From assembly GCF_000973105.1 (NCBI RefSeq), contig NC_015844.1, forward strand, positions 2,600,501-2,664,500: 64,000 bases of DNA. Direction: 5' to 3'. The position numbers and the translations under genes are program-made. Shown here piece by piece: positions 35,435 through 44,422 of this stretch. Below the pieces are notes generated by a model. That model saw only the letters and a list, made by a program, of their open reading frames with translations. It searched no databases and was not told the origin of the DNA. Source of the DNA: Zobellia galactanivorans. GTDB taxonomy: Bacteria > Bacteroidota > Bacteroidia > Flavobacteriales > Flavobacteriaceae. Within the stretch, counting starts at the first letter, position 1. Each line of letters opens with the position of its first letter.

Positions 35435-36889
35435 CTATTGACCTAGGTGTTTGTTGTAGAATTTCCAGGCTTGGGATGCAACATCACGCCCCAATTGTAA
35501 GCCTGCTATATTATCGGCCTGTATATGGTAGCCTCCCATAACCCTTGACATACCGGCCATATTTGCGGTTTCGGTAAATGTTGGGAAGTGTATGGTTACG
35601 GTTTTTCCATAATGGGCGGAGTCGAGTTCGGTCATAGAGCCTGCTACGAGTTTTACGGATTCGCCAAAATGTTCGCTTCCCGTAAAAAGGCGTAGTACTT
35701 CGGCGCAGCCTCCACTAATGGTACTGTGTCCGGAAGTATAGCTAGGGAAGGGAGGGCATAGAAAGATATCTGGGGAATAGGGACGCCATTCCTGGCCTTT
35801 CATTTTAATAACGCCTTTGCCGGGGCCGGCCCAGGCTTTTATGGTCTTGTCTTTGTAGTATTCGTGTACCAAGGCATAGGGTCTTGCGTAATCATAGAAC
35901 ATTTTGGAGTCCCATGAAGCAATAAAGGCGTCCATAGCCGTAATCTCGGTCAAGAAATACATTTTTACATCTTCGTCTAGCGTATGGTTGTCTCTTCGGG
36001 AAACATCTTGCGCGAACTTCAGCCAGTGGCCCGCTTGTTGTACCGATTGGGGCCCGTCTCTCATAAATTCTACCAAAGCTTTTTCTTCGTCGGAAAGATG
36101 GGCCTGCAAATCAACTACCTCTTTGACTTCTTTTTTCAACTGCTTGGAGCCTACCAAGGGCGGTGGTCCGGGTCTAAATTGGTCGGCTGAGGTTAATGCA
36201 ATGGGCTTTACTTTTTGCCAATAGGGCGTAAGGCAGCCAGGGGCATATTGTCCACCTTTTCCATCAGAGAAATACTTGGGTTGCCATCTGTTGATATCGG
36301 TGTTCTCGTCCGCCGTGTTTACGGGGCTGTAATTGGTGTAGTCTGAATAGGGTTCGCCGTTTGCGCCTTTAGCTTCACCATATTGGTTACTGCCGTCATT
36401 TTTTCTGGCCTCAATGGTGGCCTTGGCGGCCAAATTGCCAACGCCCTCGGGTGTGGTCGGGTCCATTGAGGTATTGTCGGGGTCAAGCCCTAGGTCGGCC
36501 ATGAGCTTTCTGAACATTTCGGTGTCTGAAAAGTAGTACTCCTTCATTGCCCCGAAAGCGGCATAACTAATGGCGATTTCTTTGTTCTTGAGGTTGCGCT
36601 CATTGGCGGGCCTGCGGTCTACGTCGTTCAAATAAACGGGTATGGCACTTTCGTCATAACGAGACCAGGCGTCAAAAATGGAAACAAAGATCAAGCCTAG
36701 ATAGCGTGAGGTAATGGTGGGGCGTGGCTTGAACCTTTCCGTATCGGAGGCCGTAGCATCTAAGGCCATTTTCCCCCATTGGTAGGCAACATTCTCCGTT
36801 CCTCTTGGTTCTTCTTGGTTTTTCTGGGCAAAGATGACACCGGAATATAGTAGACCCAACGTAAGGGCCAAGGTTAAAATACGCTTCAT
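35435..36889 (-). CDS. Vanadium-dependent haloperoxidase-like protein (PAP2 superfamily)
   Basis: 484 residues with a Sec signal (1 to about 21). The vanadate-binding motifs are complete: K329 and R336 (KMFYDYARP), S386-G387-H388 (PSYTSGH) and R449...H455 (SRVMGGYH). These hold vanadate and the catalytic His in haloperoxidases, and phosphate in acid phosphatases of the same superfamily. Length and motifs resemble bacterial iodoperoxidases described from algae-associated Zobellia. Iodide or bromide oxidation with H2O2 in the periplasm is the favoured role; halide choice cannot be read from sequence. Monocistronic, with its own terminator. Confidence 0.85.
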   Translation of the reverse strand: MKRILTLALTLGLLYSGVIFAQKNQEEPRGTENVAYQWGKMALDATASDTERFKPRPTITSRYLGLIFVSIFDAWSRYDESAIPVYLNDVDRRPANERNLKNKEIAISYAAFGAMKEYYFSDTEMFRKLMADLGLDPDNTSMDPTTPEGVGNLAAKATIEARKNDGSNQYGEAKGANGEPYSDYTNYSPVNTADENTDINRWQPKYFSDGKGGQYAPGCLTPYWQKVKPIALTSADQFRPGPPPLVGSKQLKKEVKEVVDLQAHLSDEEKALVEFMRDGPQSVQQAGHWLKFAQDVSRRDNHTLDEDVKMYFLTEITAMDAFIASWDSKMFYDYARPYALVHEYYKDKTIKAWAGPGKGVIKMKGQEWRPYSPDIFLCPPFPSYTSGHSTISGGCAEVLRLFTGSEHFGESVKLVAGSMTELDSAHYGKTVTIHFPTFTETANMAGMSRVMGGYHIQADNIAGLQLGRDVASQAWKFYNKHLGQ

Positions 36890-36945
36890 TTTATTGGTTG
36901 TTAGGTTATTTGTAGCCGTTAAATATAAGGAAGACTATAAAAACT

Positions 36946-37443
36946 CTAGGCTTTTTGCTCAAGGATTTTTCTTGTAAATGTTTGTAATTCTTGCATTTGC
37001 GGTTTCCCTTTTTGCTTGCCGCTCCTCCCAAAAAAGTAAAGTACGAACCATAGGATGACCAAGAAGCCCATAATACCCATCTGAATGTGATAGGGTTTGT
37101 TCAAGGAGGCACTTGAATAGGCCCAAATGCCAAAAATAATGAAAAGACAGGCTATGATGAAGTGTATGAACATGAAGAAGGTCCATAGGGTAGGGTTAGG
37201 GCCGAATATGCCGTATAGCTGGCTATTGGTGGCGTCTATTTCTTCAATTTGGAGGTGCAATTGGGGCGACCAGAAATGATTGTTCTGGGCGTTAAACTTA
37301 ATAAATACGTGTTCGTCTAGGCGCTTTACTAAAAAAGGGGGGTGTCCTGCCGTTTCGAATTTTTTAAGTATTTCTTCTTTGGCTCCGGACACATCCCATT
37401 GAAACCTCGGGCGAAGTACAATTTCGTTGGGTAAGGGTTTCAT
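36946..37443 (-). CDS. Conserved membrane protein, unknown function
   Basis: 165 residues. A soluble N-terminal part (about 1-85) rich in charged and aromatic residues is followed by two membrane helices (about 88-108 and 122-140) and a basic tail. No domain recognised. It lies 27 nt downstream of the TauE/UreH-like gene at the end of the cco cluster and on the same strand, so may be part of that operon. No Cys or His motif for metal binding was seen. Confidence 0.6.
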   Translation of the reverse strand: MKPLPNEIVLRPRFQWDVSGAKEEILKKFETAGHPPFLVKRLDEHVFIKFNAQNNHFWSPQLHLQIEEIDATNSQLYGIFGPNPTLWTFFMFIHFIIACLFIIFGIWAYSSASLNKPYHIQMGIMGFLVILWFVLYFFGRSGKQKGKPQMQELQTFTRKILEQKA

Positions 37444-37470
37444 AAGCGAGATGTTTGGTGGCCGTGGCCG

Positions 37471-38175
37471 TTAGTTTTGGCACTCTATGGCACTTGAAGC
37501 CATTTCCGTAATGGGTGCTGGCGATACATACGGGATGCCCAGGCCTAGGCCCCTAAGAATAAATAGTAAACCGATGATGACGACAAAAACCGGAATGGCC
37601 TTGCGTACTTTCTGACGTATACCGCCTTTCAATAGGCCACTAAAATATATGGCGACGGTCATTAAGGGCAGGGTACCTAAACCGAACAACATCATATAAA
37701 GACCGCCCTGTACGGCATTCCCCATGGCAATGGCCCCAAAGAGTGCCATATAGACCAGGCCGCAAGGTAAAAAGCCGTTAAGGAAGCCTATGGTCAGGAA
37801 GGTGTCGGGCGATTTTTTCTTGAGCTCCTTTCCCAATCGGTTCTTGACTTTTGAAACCATTTTGTAAATAGGCTTCGATAGATTGTATTTGTTGAAAGTT
37901 TTATAGGGAATCAAGATGACCAGGATCATTAAAACCCCAATGATGATGGAAAGCTTCTGCTGCATCCCGAAAATGGAAAGTCCTTTGCCGAGAAGACCGA
38001 ATACTACCCCGATAATACCGTAGGCCATGAGCCGGCCCAAGTGATAAATGAATATCTGGCCGAATTTTTTAAACTCATTTGACCGATCTACCGGAAGCAT
38101 AAAGGCTATAGGACCGCACATACCCACGCAGTGCAAGCTTCCCATAAGACCTAAAACGACGGCAGATAAAATCAT
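37471..38175 (-). CDS. Sulfite exporter TauE/SafE or UreH-like membrane protein of the cbb3 cluster
   Basis: 234 residues with about six membrane helices. The N-terminal motif LGLMGSLHCVGMCGP (about 8-22) with paired Cys is typical of the DsbD_2/UreH-like transmembrane family found beside ccoGHIS genes. Members are thought to move metals or help thiol/copper handling during cbb3 oxidase assembly. It follows ccoH by 7 nt. The transported substrate is not established. Confidence 0.85.
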   Translation of the reverse strand: MILSAVVLGLMGSLHCVGMCGPIAFMLPVDRSNEFKKFGQIFIYHLGRLMAYGIIGVVFGLLGKGLSIFGMQQKLSIIIGVLMILVILIPYKTFNKYNLSKPIYKMVSKVKNRLGKELKKKSPDTFLTIGFLNGFLPCGLVYMALFGAIAMGNAVQGGLYMMLFGLGTLPLMTVAIYFSGLLKGGIRQKVRKAIPVFVVIIGLLFILRGLGLGIPYVSPAPITEMASSAIECQN

Positions 38176-38182
38176 AGTGCTT

Positions 38183-38629
38183 TTAAAAGGTTATACTTTC
38201 CTTGTGCATAAAATCCTTGCCTTGGTGTTTCCAAGATATGGTTATGTCCCAGCGACCATCCAACAGGCGTTTGTCAGGTATGAGCAAATGTGAATTGGAT
38301 AAACTTAAAGGTAAGTTGAAATCCAAGTGCTTATTGGATGGTCTGTATAGGGACACATTGCCTGATACGTTCGTATTGTCATATCCTTCGGGGAAAATAA
38401 CCAGTAATCCGTCAGGCGATTTTTTTAATTCTATTTGTTCGCTAGCGTTAAGGGCATTTTGTTCCGCGTCGATCTCTTTTTGATAGCCCAGTTCGGCCTT
38501 GTAATATTCTTCGGTTACCAAATCATGGTTAGCATTGTGGCTCGTGGTCATTCGTATCACGAAGAACAGTATAAAACTGATGAAGCCAACAAAAGCTATT
38601 ACGATACCCGTACCCCAATTTATTTTCAT
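38183..38629 (-). CDS. ccoH: FixH/CcoH cbb3 oxidase assembly protein
   Basis: 148 residues with one N-terminal membrane helix (about 7-27, GTGIVIAFVGFISFILFFVI) and a periplasmic domain ending in WDITISWKHQGKDFM, as in the FixH family. CcoH stabilises the assembling cbb3 complex. It lies 18 nt after ccoG in the cco operon. Confidence 0.88.
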   Translation of the reverse strand: MKINWGTGIVIAFVGFISFILFFVIRMTTSHNANHDLVTEEYYKAELGYQKEIDAEQNALNASEQIELKKSPDGLLVIFPEGYDNTNVSGNVSLYRPSNKHLDFNLPLSLSNSHLLIPDKRLLDGRWDITISWKHQGKDFMHKESITF

Positions 38630-38647
38630 GATTTTCCTTTTTTAATC

Positions 38648-40066
38648 TTATTTATAACTACGCGGAGCCAAAAAGCGGGCCGTCGTGGTTTCTATCAGTT
38701 TATCGTCACTATACACCCCGATTTTTAGGTTGTTTTTATCACCGCTCAGGGCCGAGGCCTTGATTTCAATGAACAAGGTGCCTTCTGCCAAGGCTTCTGG
38801 TGGCACGGAAAAATTCTCGTTACGGACCAGTTTGATATTGCCTTCGTGCGACATCAATTTAAAATTCACGTTGTCGACCGATTTGGTCGTCTTGTTCAAT
38901 AGTTTATAGGTATATACATTGCTGATAATATTACCTTCCTTGTGTTCGTAAAGTTGACCTGGTAACCGCAAAATATTGGCTTCAAGGTCGTTTCTCAAGA
39001 ACATCATACCGATAAGCACACCGGTTAAAATCACCAATACGGCCGTATACCCTTTTAAACGGGGCGTAAATTTGAACTTTTCCTTTTTTGTGATTTCGTC
39101 TTCACTGGCATAGCGGATCAAGCCTTTGGGCAGGTTTACCTTTTCCATGATTGTATCGCATTCGTCGATACAGGCCGTACAATTGACACATTCCAATTGG
39201 GTTCCATTTCTAATATCTATTCCGGTGGGGCATACGTTCACACATTGAAAACAGTCGATACAATCGCCATGGCCCAAGGCCTCTCGGTCTTCGTTCTTAC
39301 GCCATTTTTTTCTTCCGTTCTCACCTTCGCCCCTCTTGTGGTCATAGGCCACTACAATAGATTTGTTGTCGAGCAACACCCCTTGCATACGGCCGTAAGG
39401 GCAGGCGATGATACATACCTGTTCCCTAAACCACGCGAATACAAAGTAAAAGACAGCGGTGAATATCAATAAAGACAACATGGTGCTCAGGTGCTCGGTC
39501 GGGCCATCGGTAATGTATTGTATCAAACGGTCACTTCCGATAAGGTAAGCCAGAAAGACATTGGCTATAATGAACGATATGATAAAAAAGATAAACCATT
39601 TGAGCGTGCGTTTCCTGATTTTTTCGGCATTCCAAGGTTGCCGGTCGAGTCGCATTTGCGCGCCTCTGTCCCCATCGATCCAATACTCGATCCTTCGGAA
39701 GACCATCTCCATGAAAATGGTCTGTGGGCACATCCATCCGCAAAAAATACGACCGAAGGCCACGGTAAAAAGTGCAATAAAGACCACCCCGATAATCATC
39801 GAAATAACAAAGAGATGAAAATCTTGGGGGTAGAATGGAAAGCCAAAGATGTTGAACCGTCTTTCGAGTACGTTGAACATCAAGAATTGGTTGCCATTTA
39901 TCTTTATAAACGGAGAGGCAATCAAGAAGGTCAGAAGAACATAACTGACATATTTACGATATTGGTAAAATTTGCCACTGGGTTTTTTAGGAAAAACCCA
40001 TGCGCGTTTACCATCTTCTTTAATGGTGCCTATTGAATCTCTGAAATTGTCTTGGTCTTGTGCCAT
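38648..40066 (-). CDS. ccoG: CcoG (FixG/RdxA) cbb3 oxidase maturation ferredoxin
   Basis: 472 residues with membrane helices in the N-terminal part, the CGWMCPQ motif (about 109-115), and two 4Fe-4S ferredoxin clusters (CIDCFQCVNVCPTG, then CVNCTACIDECD; about 258-302). A further helix and a C-terminal immunoglobulin-like FixG domain follow. CcoG is a Cu(II) reductase that supplies Cu(I) to the oxidase. It comes 45 nt after ccoP in the operon. Confidence 0.94.
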   Translation of the reverse strand: MAQDQDNFRDSIGTIKEDGKRAWVFPKKPSGKFYQYRKYVSYVLLTFLIASPFIKINGNQFLMFNVLERRFNIFGFPFYPQDFHLFVISMIIGVVFIALFTVAFGRIFCGWMCPQTIFMEMVFRRIEYWIDGDRGAQMRLDRQPWNAEKIRKRTLKWFIFFIISFIIANVFLAYLIGSDRLIQYITDGPTEHLSTMLSLLIFTAVFYFVFAWFREQVCIIACPYGRMQGVLLDNKSIVVAYDHKRGEGENGRKKWRKNEDREALGHGDCIDCFQCVNVCPTGIDIRNGTQLECVNCTACIDECDTIMEKVNLPKGLIRYASEDEITKKEKFKFTPRLKGYTAVLVILTGVLIGMMFLRNDLEANILRLPGQLYEHKEGNIISNVYTYKLLNKTTKSVDNVNFKLMSHEGNIKLVRNENFSVPPEALAEGTLFIEIKASALSGDKNNLKIGVYSDDKLIETTTARFLAPRSYK

Positions 40067-40111
40067 TTTATGTTCGCTTTATCAGCTTTCGGGGCCTTGG
40101 TCCCGCAATAT

Positions 40112-41065
40112 TCAGTTCACGGTTACCGAAGTGGAGTCGATGACCTGTTCGGTACTGTTTTCTTGTGCCGGTGCTGGCTGTTCAGTAGCGTTCGGGTCTA
40201 CCCATAAATCACCTTCGGCGGGTTTTGGATTGGCCGGTGTTGTACCTTGAAAGCTTAGTACGTAGCTAGCCACCTGGGCAATTTCCGCTGGTTTTAAGGT
40301 TTGCTTCCAGGCAATCATACCTTTGCCATCACGACCACCTTCTGAAATGGTATGGAAAACGTTTTTGATGCCTCCACCCAAAATCCAATGTTGATCGGTA
40401 AGGTTCGGTCCGATACCTCCACCACCATCGGCCATATGACAGGCGATACAGTTGCTCTCAAAAATCGTCTGTCCGGCTTTAAGGTCGCCCGCATCGGTAA
40501 GTAGTTCTACCGTATTGGCATCCACAAGTCCCTTAGCGGTTTTTTTGTAGGCCTCGATCTCTAGTTGCGCGGCGGCCACCTCTTGTTCGTATTCTTGGTC
40601 TTGGTTATAGTCGTTGAACACGTGAAAGCGTGCCAAATAGACTACGGCAAAGACAATGGAGGCATAGAAAAGATATACCCACCACGGCGGAAGATTGTTA
40701 TCTAGTTCGCGAATACCGTCGTAATTGTGGTCAAGGATGATTTCTTCCTCTTTTTCAATGGGTTTTGAACCAAGTAGTTTTTGGTAGACTTTTTGGCCCC
40801 ATTCCCATTGGAACGATTTGCTCTTGGCGGCGATATAGCGCTCTTGGCCTTCTTTGGAAAGCGTTTGGAACATTACGTTTTCAATAGCCCTGGTAATTAC
40901 CGCTATAACGATAAGCAAGAACAGGATGAATACGAGAAACACCTGTACCATCGGGTATTTTATAAAGGCCGGAATCTCTCCTGAATCAACAAAGAATTCC
41001 GTCAGGCCGAATATTAAAAAGAAAATCAGTGGTATTTTAATCCACCAAGTCGATGTATTTTTCAT
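40112..41065 (-). CDS. ccoP: cbb3-type cytochrome c oxidase subunit III, monohaem
   Basis: 317 residues with two membrane helices near the N-terminus (about 10-28 and 40-60) and one near 130-148, preceded by the CcoP motif YDGIRELDNNLPPWW. One cytochrome c domain follows with CIACH (about 206-210) and the likely axial Met in GKGMIAWK. Proteobacterial CcoP normally has two CxxCH motifs; only one is present here. The C-terminal tail is rich in Pro, Glu and Thr. The start overlaps the ccoQ stop as ATGA. Confidence 0.92.
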   Translation of the reverse strand: MKNTSTWWIKIPLIFFLIFGLTEFFVDSGEIPAFIKYPMVQVFLVFILFLLIVIAVITRAIENVMFQTLSKEGQERYIAAKSKSFQWEWGQKVYQKLLGSKPIEKEEEIILDHNYDGIRELDNNLPPWWVYLFYASIVFAVVYLARFHVFNDYNQDQEYEQEVAAAQLEIEAYKKTAKGLVDANTVELLTDAGDLKAGQTIFESNCIACHMADGGGGIGPNLTDQHWILGGGIKNVFHTISEGGRDGKGMIAWKQTLKPAEIAQVASYVLSFQGTTPANPKPAEGDLWVDPNATEQPAPAQENSTEQVIDSTSVTVN

Positions 41066-41253
41066 AATTCTAGGTTTTGTTGGTTATCTTCTTCCAAAGG
41101 CAATTCGCTCACTTCTTTTATGTACGATTTCGAGGCGGTGAAGACCCACCAGAACAACAATGTGAAAAACACAAAGAAGATAAGTAACGATATCATGGGG
41201 TAGGTTGCTACGCCATCGATACTTTCCATGTAACCTTTTACAAATTTGAGCAT
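41062..41253 (-). CDS. ccoQ: CcoQ-like small cbb3 oxidase subunit
   Basis: 63 residues with one membrane helix (about 20-40, ISLLIFFVFFTLLFWWVF) and an acidic tail, the usual form of CcoQ. It stabilises the interaction of CcoP with the core. It is placed between the fused ccoNO and ccoP, with 5 nt and -4 nt spacing. Confidence 0.88.
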   Translation of the reverse strand: MLKFVKGYMESIDGVATYPMISLLIFFVFFTLLFWWVFTASKSYIKEVSELPLEEDNQQNLEL

Positions 41254-41258
41254 GATCT

Positions 41259-43463
41259 TTAGTTTTTGTTGTCAGATAATATTTCACCGGTTTCCTTGAC
41301 CTTGATATCGGTTCCTAACCTTTGTAGGTAGGCGATTAAGGCTACGATTTCTCGGTCTCTCATTTCTATGAACTCTTCGCCGTTTTCTGCGGCATTGGCT
41401 TTATCGGCCTCATAGTTCTTTGCAAAATCGGGATCCGTATACAGGTTTTTCTCGATTTTTTCTGCCTGTGCATCCATAAGGGCATCGGCGTTTTCAATCT
41501 CCTCTTCGGTATAGGGAACCCCTAAGGTGACCATGGCTTTCATTTTTTTCTGTATATCACTGCGGTCGTGCTTGTTGCGCACTAGCCATGAATATGAGGG
41601 CATGATAGAGCCTGAAGAGGTACTTTGTGGGTCGTACATGTGGTTCAAGTGCCAGTTGTCGGAATATTTACCGCCAACCCTGAGCAAATCGGGACCGGTA
41701 CGTTTACTTCCCCAAAGGAAGGGGTGGTCGTATACGAATTCACCTGCCTTTGCATATTCACCATAACGCTCTACCTCGCTTCTGAAGGGGCGTACCATTT
41801 GTGAGTGGCAACTTACACAGCCTTCACGGATATAGAGGTCACGGCCTTCCAATTCTAAAGGCGTATAGGGTTTTACACTGGTTATGGTAGGGATGTTCGA
41901 TTTTACCAAAAGTGTAGGTACGATCTGGATAATACCTCCGATCAAAATGGCTACGGTGGCCAAAATGGTCAACTGAATAGGCTTGCGCTCCAACCAAGTA
42001 TGGAAGGTTTCCCCAGCGGTTCTGTGTTTTGAAACGCGGGTCAAGGCAGCGGCTTCGGCCAATTCGTCTTCTATAGTGCTACCGGAGCGTATAGTTCTCA
42101 CTACGTTATAGATCATTACACAGGCCCCGGTGATATATAGGGTGCCACCAATGGCGCGCATCCAGTACATCGGCATGATTTCGTGTACGGTCTCTAAGAA
42201 GTTACCGTAAACCAAGGTGCCATCTGGGTTGAAGTCTTTCCACATCAAGGCTTGGGTAAATCCGGCCACATACATAGGCAAGGTATATAGAATGATACCC
42301 AAGGTACCGATCCAGAAGTGGAAGTTTGCCAAACTGGTCGAGAACAATTTGTTCTTGGTCATTTTAGGTACCAACCAATAGATCATACCAAAGGTCAAGA
42401 AACCGTTCCAGGCCAAGGCCCCTACGTGTACGTGGGCAATGATCCAGTCACTAAAGTGTGCAATGGCATTTACGTTTTTAAGTGAAAGCATAGGGCCTTC
42501 AAAAGTGGCCATACCATAACCGGTAATCGCTACCACCATAAATTTTAAGACGGGATCGGTACGAACCTTGTCCCAGGCACCACGCAAGGTTAAGAGTCCG
42601 TTGATCATACCTCCCCAAGAAGGGGCCAAAAGCATGATGGAAAACGCAACCCCTAGGTTTTGTGCCCAATCGGGTAATGCGGAATACAATAAATGGTGAG
42701 GTCCGGCCCAGATGTAAATAAAGATCAAAGACCAAAAGTGGACTATAGACAATCTATACGAGTATACCGGTCTGTTCGCGGCTTTTGGAACGTAGTAGTA
42801 CATAAGGCCCAAAAACGGTGTGGTCAAGAAGAAGGCTACCGCGTTATGTCCGTACCACCACTGCACCAAGGCATCTTGAACGCCCGCATAGACCGAATAA
42901 CTTTTTAGGGCGCTTACGGGAAGTTCCAGGTTATTGAAAATATGCAGAACGGCTACGGTAACGAAAGTTGCCAGATAAAACCAAATGGCCACGTAAAGGT
43001 GACGTTGTCTCCTTTTAAGCATGGTACCGATAAGGTTGGCACCAAATGCGACCCATACCAAGGTAATGGCGATATCTATGGGCCATTCAAGTTCGGCGTA
43101 TTCTTTGGTACTGGTGTATCCTAACGGCAAGGTAATGGCCGCCGATACGATAATGGCCTGCCAGCCCCAAAAATTGAACTTACTCAAGAAGTCACTGTAC
43201 ATACGGGCCTTGAGCAATCGTTGCGTTGAATAATAGACCCCCGCGAAAATAGCATTTCCTACAAATGCGAAAATCACCGCATTGGTGTGTAATGGGCGCA
43301 AACGGCCAAAACTTAACCATGATATTCCGTCGGTCAAGTTGGGAAACATGAACATGAAGGCTAGCAATAAGCCTACGGACATACCCACAATACCCCAGAA
43401 CATGGTTGCATAGAGGAAATTTTTCACGATTTTGTTATCGTAATAAAACTGCTGTACTTCCAT
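41259..43463 (-). CDS. ccoNO: Fused cbb3-type cytochrome c oxidase subunits I and II (CcoN-CcoO)
   Basis: 734 residues. The N-terminal part (about 1-480) is CcoN with its membrane helices and haem/copper His motifs (RPLHTNAVIFAF, WWYGHNAVAFF, GPHHLLYSALP, IIAHVHVGALAWNG). After a linker and one helix (about 505-530) the CcoO part has the monohaem CVSCHSQMVRPFRSE (about 560-574) and the Met ligand near GSIMPSY. The fusion of N and O is typical of Bacteroidota. The complex reduces O2 to water with high affinity and pumps protons. It lies directly after ccoS. Confidence 0.96.
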   Translation of the reverse strand: MEVQQFYYDNKIVKNFLYATMFWGIVGMSVGLLLAFMFMFPNLTDGISWLSFGRLRPLHTNAVIFAFVGNAIFAGVYYSTQRLLKARMYSDFLSKFNFWGWQAIIVSAAITLPLGYTSTKEYAELEWPIDIAITLVWVAFGANLIGTMLKRRQRHLYVAIWFYLATFVTVAVLHIFNNLELPVSALKSYSVYAGVQDALVQWWYGHNAVAFFLTTPFLGLMYYYVPKAANRPVYSYRLSIVHFWSLIFIYIWAGPHHLLYSALPDWAQNLGVAFSIMLLAPSWGGMINGLLTLRGAWDKVRTDPVLKFMVVAITGYGMATFEGPMLSLKNVNAIAHFSDWIIAHVHVGALAWNGFLTFGMIYWLVPKMTKNKLFSTSLANFHFWIGTLGIILYTLPMYVAGFTQALMWKDFNPDGTLVYGNFLETVHEIMPMYWMRAIGGTLYITGACVMIYNVVRTIRSGSTIEDELAEAAALTRVSKHRTAGETFHTWLERKPIQLTILATVAILIGGIIQIVPTLLVKSNIPTITSVKPYTPLELEGRDLYIREGCVSCHSQMVRPFRSEVERYGEYAKAGEFVYDHPFLWGSKRTGPDLLRVGGKYSDNWHLNHMYDPQSTSSGSIMPSYSWLVRNKHDRSDIQKKMKAMVTLGVPYTEEEIENADALMDAQAEKIEKNLYTDPDFAKNYEADKANAAENGEEFIEMRDREIVALIAYLQRLGTDIKVKETGEILSDNKN

Positions 43464-43465
43464 AA

Positions 43466-43675
43466 TTATACCTGTTTATTTAGTTGGATTTTTTCTTTGT
43501 TTTTCTTGATGGAGACATCTTTTTGCTTCTTTACCAGCTCATCTTCAAAAAGCATACGTACCGATGGGGTATACGAATCATCGTACTGACCGCTCTTTAC
43601 CGAAACGATAAATGCAATGAAAAATAAGACCGCAACTAGAACGCTGATGGCCAATAACACATAAATAACACTCAT
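43466..43675 (-). CDS. ccoS: CcoS cbb3 oxidase assembly protein
   Basis: 69 residues: an N-terminal helix (about 2-25, IYVLLAISVLVAVLFFIAFI) then the CcoS motif SGQYDDSYTPSVRMLFED. It helps insert haem and copper cofactors. It is the first gene of the cco operon, 20 nt after the promoter box and 2 nt before ccoNO. Confidence 0.92.
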   Translation of the reverse strand: MSVIYVLLAISVLVAVLFFIAFIVSVKSGQYDDSYTPSVRMLFEDELVKKQKDVSIKKNKEKIQLNKQV

Positions 43676-43694
43676 ACCTACCTGAATTATGCCG

Positions 43695-43737
43695 TAAAAC
43701 TACGGCGTGTGTACCCGATTAAATATGACTTATATCA
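43695..43737 (-). promoter_or_regulatory. FNR-type site and promoter of the cco operon
   Basis: On the minus strand TGATATAAGTCA (43726-43737) is followed at 35 nt by TAGTTTTA (43695-43702), one mismatch from TAnnTTTG. The first gene ccoS starts at 43675. A high-affinity oxidase under an FNR-type activator fits induction at low oxygen. Confidence 0.72.
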
Positions 43738-43874
43738 GGTTTTGACGATTCTCTTAAAGTTTCTTAATTATCGAATGTAAACATTTGATTTATAAAAAGA
43801 TAAAATAATCGTATTTCTAGAAAAAAATATAAAAATGGGGTGCCTAGGGGGTAAATAGGCCTCGGTTTGAGATC

Positions 43875-44309
43875 TTAGGCCTTTTTTGCGCCTTGATAGA
43901 TAGAAATTAATGCGGCAACGATAATCAAATTCTTGATTATATATTGGCCGAGCAATGTAGGGGCGAATGGGCTGAAGGTAAAAGAGGCTTCGTTCAGAAG
44001 CAATAAAGTGGAAAAGGTACAGACCATATGCAATAGGGTCACGATAACGGTTTGCTTCCTAAATAAATCGAAAAGCAGGAATGTGCCGATACCGACTTCC
44101 AAAAGGGCTAGAAGTATAATTGAAACGTTCGGGGGGATAAGACCAAAGCTCAATGATGTAATGGTTTCTTTGGCCAATTCTTCGGCGGGACTTACATCGT
44201 TGAAAAATTTGAGTACTCCGAACCAGAGATATACAATGGCTATCGATATCTGAAGAAAAGAGATGTTTTTAAAATGGTTTAAAATCGAAGAGGTCTTGAA
44301 AGTTGGCAT
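43875..44309 (-). CDS. DoxX-like membrane protein
   Basis: 144 residues with four membrane helices (about 17-36, 58-80, 84-104 and 118-138). The layout and the segment IVYLWFGVLKFF resemble the DoxX family. DoxX proteins take part in quinol or thiol redox processes in some organisms, mostly without known function. It lies between the cco operon and ccoI but has its own -7 box and no FNR-type site. Confidence 0.65.
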   Translation of the reverse strand: MPTFKTSSILNHFKNISFLQISIAIVYLWFGVLKFFNDVSPAEELAKETITSLSFGLIPPNVSIILLALLEVGIGTFLLFDLFRKQTVIVTLLHMVCTFSTLLLLNEASFTFSPFAPTLLGQYIIKNLIIVAALISIYQGAKKA

Positions 44310-44345
44310 TTATACTTAAACGAGTTTGGTGGATTGTTCGTTTTA

Positions 44346-44353
44346 CAAACCTA
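44346..44353 (-). promoter_or_regulatory. -7 promoter box of the DoxX-like gene
   Basis: TAGGTTTG on the minus strand, a perfect TAnnTTTG match 36 nt before the ATG. No FNR-type palindrome lies at the 35-nt offset. Confidence 0.45.
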
Positions 44354-44422
44354 ACTTTTTAAACGGATCCATCCCGTTTTTTTACTATGAAGTTACAAAT
44401 GTGGACGCTATAACTTGCAATA

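Noticed and set aside
36946-37443. Assignment to a named cbb3 assembly factor
   Set aside because: Only position supports it; no motif of a known factor was found.
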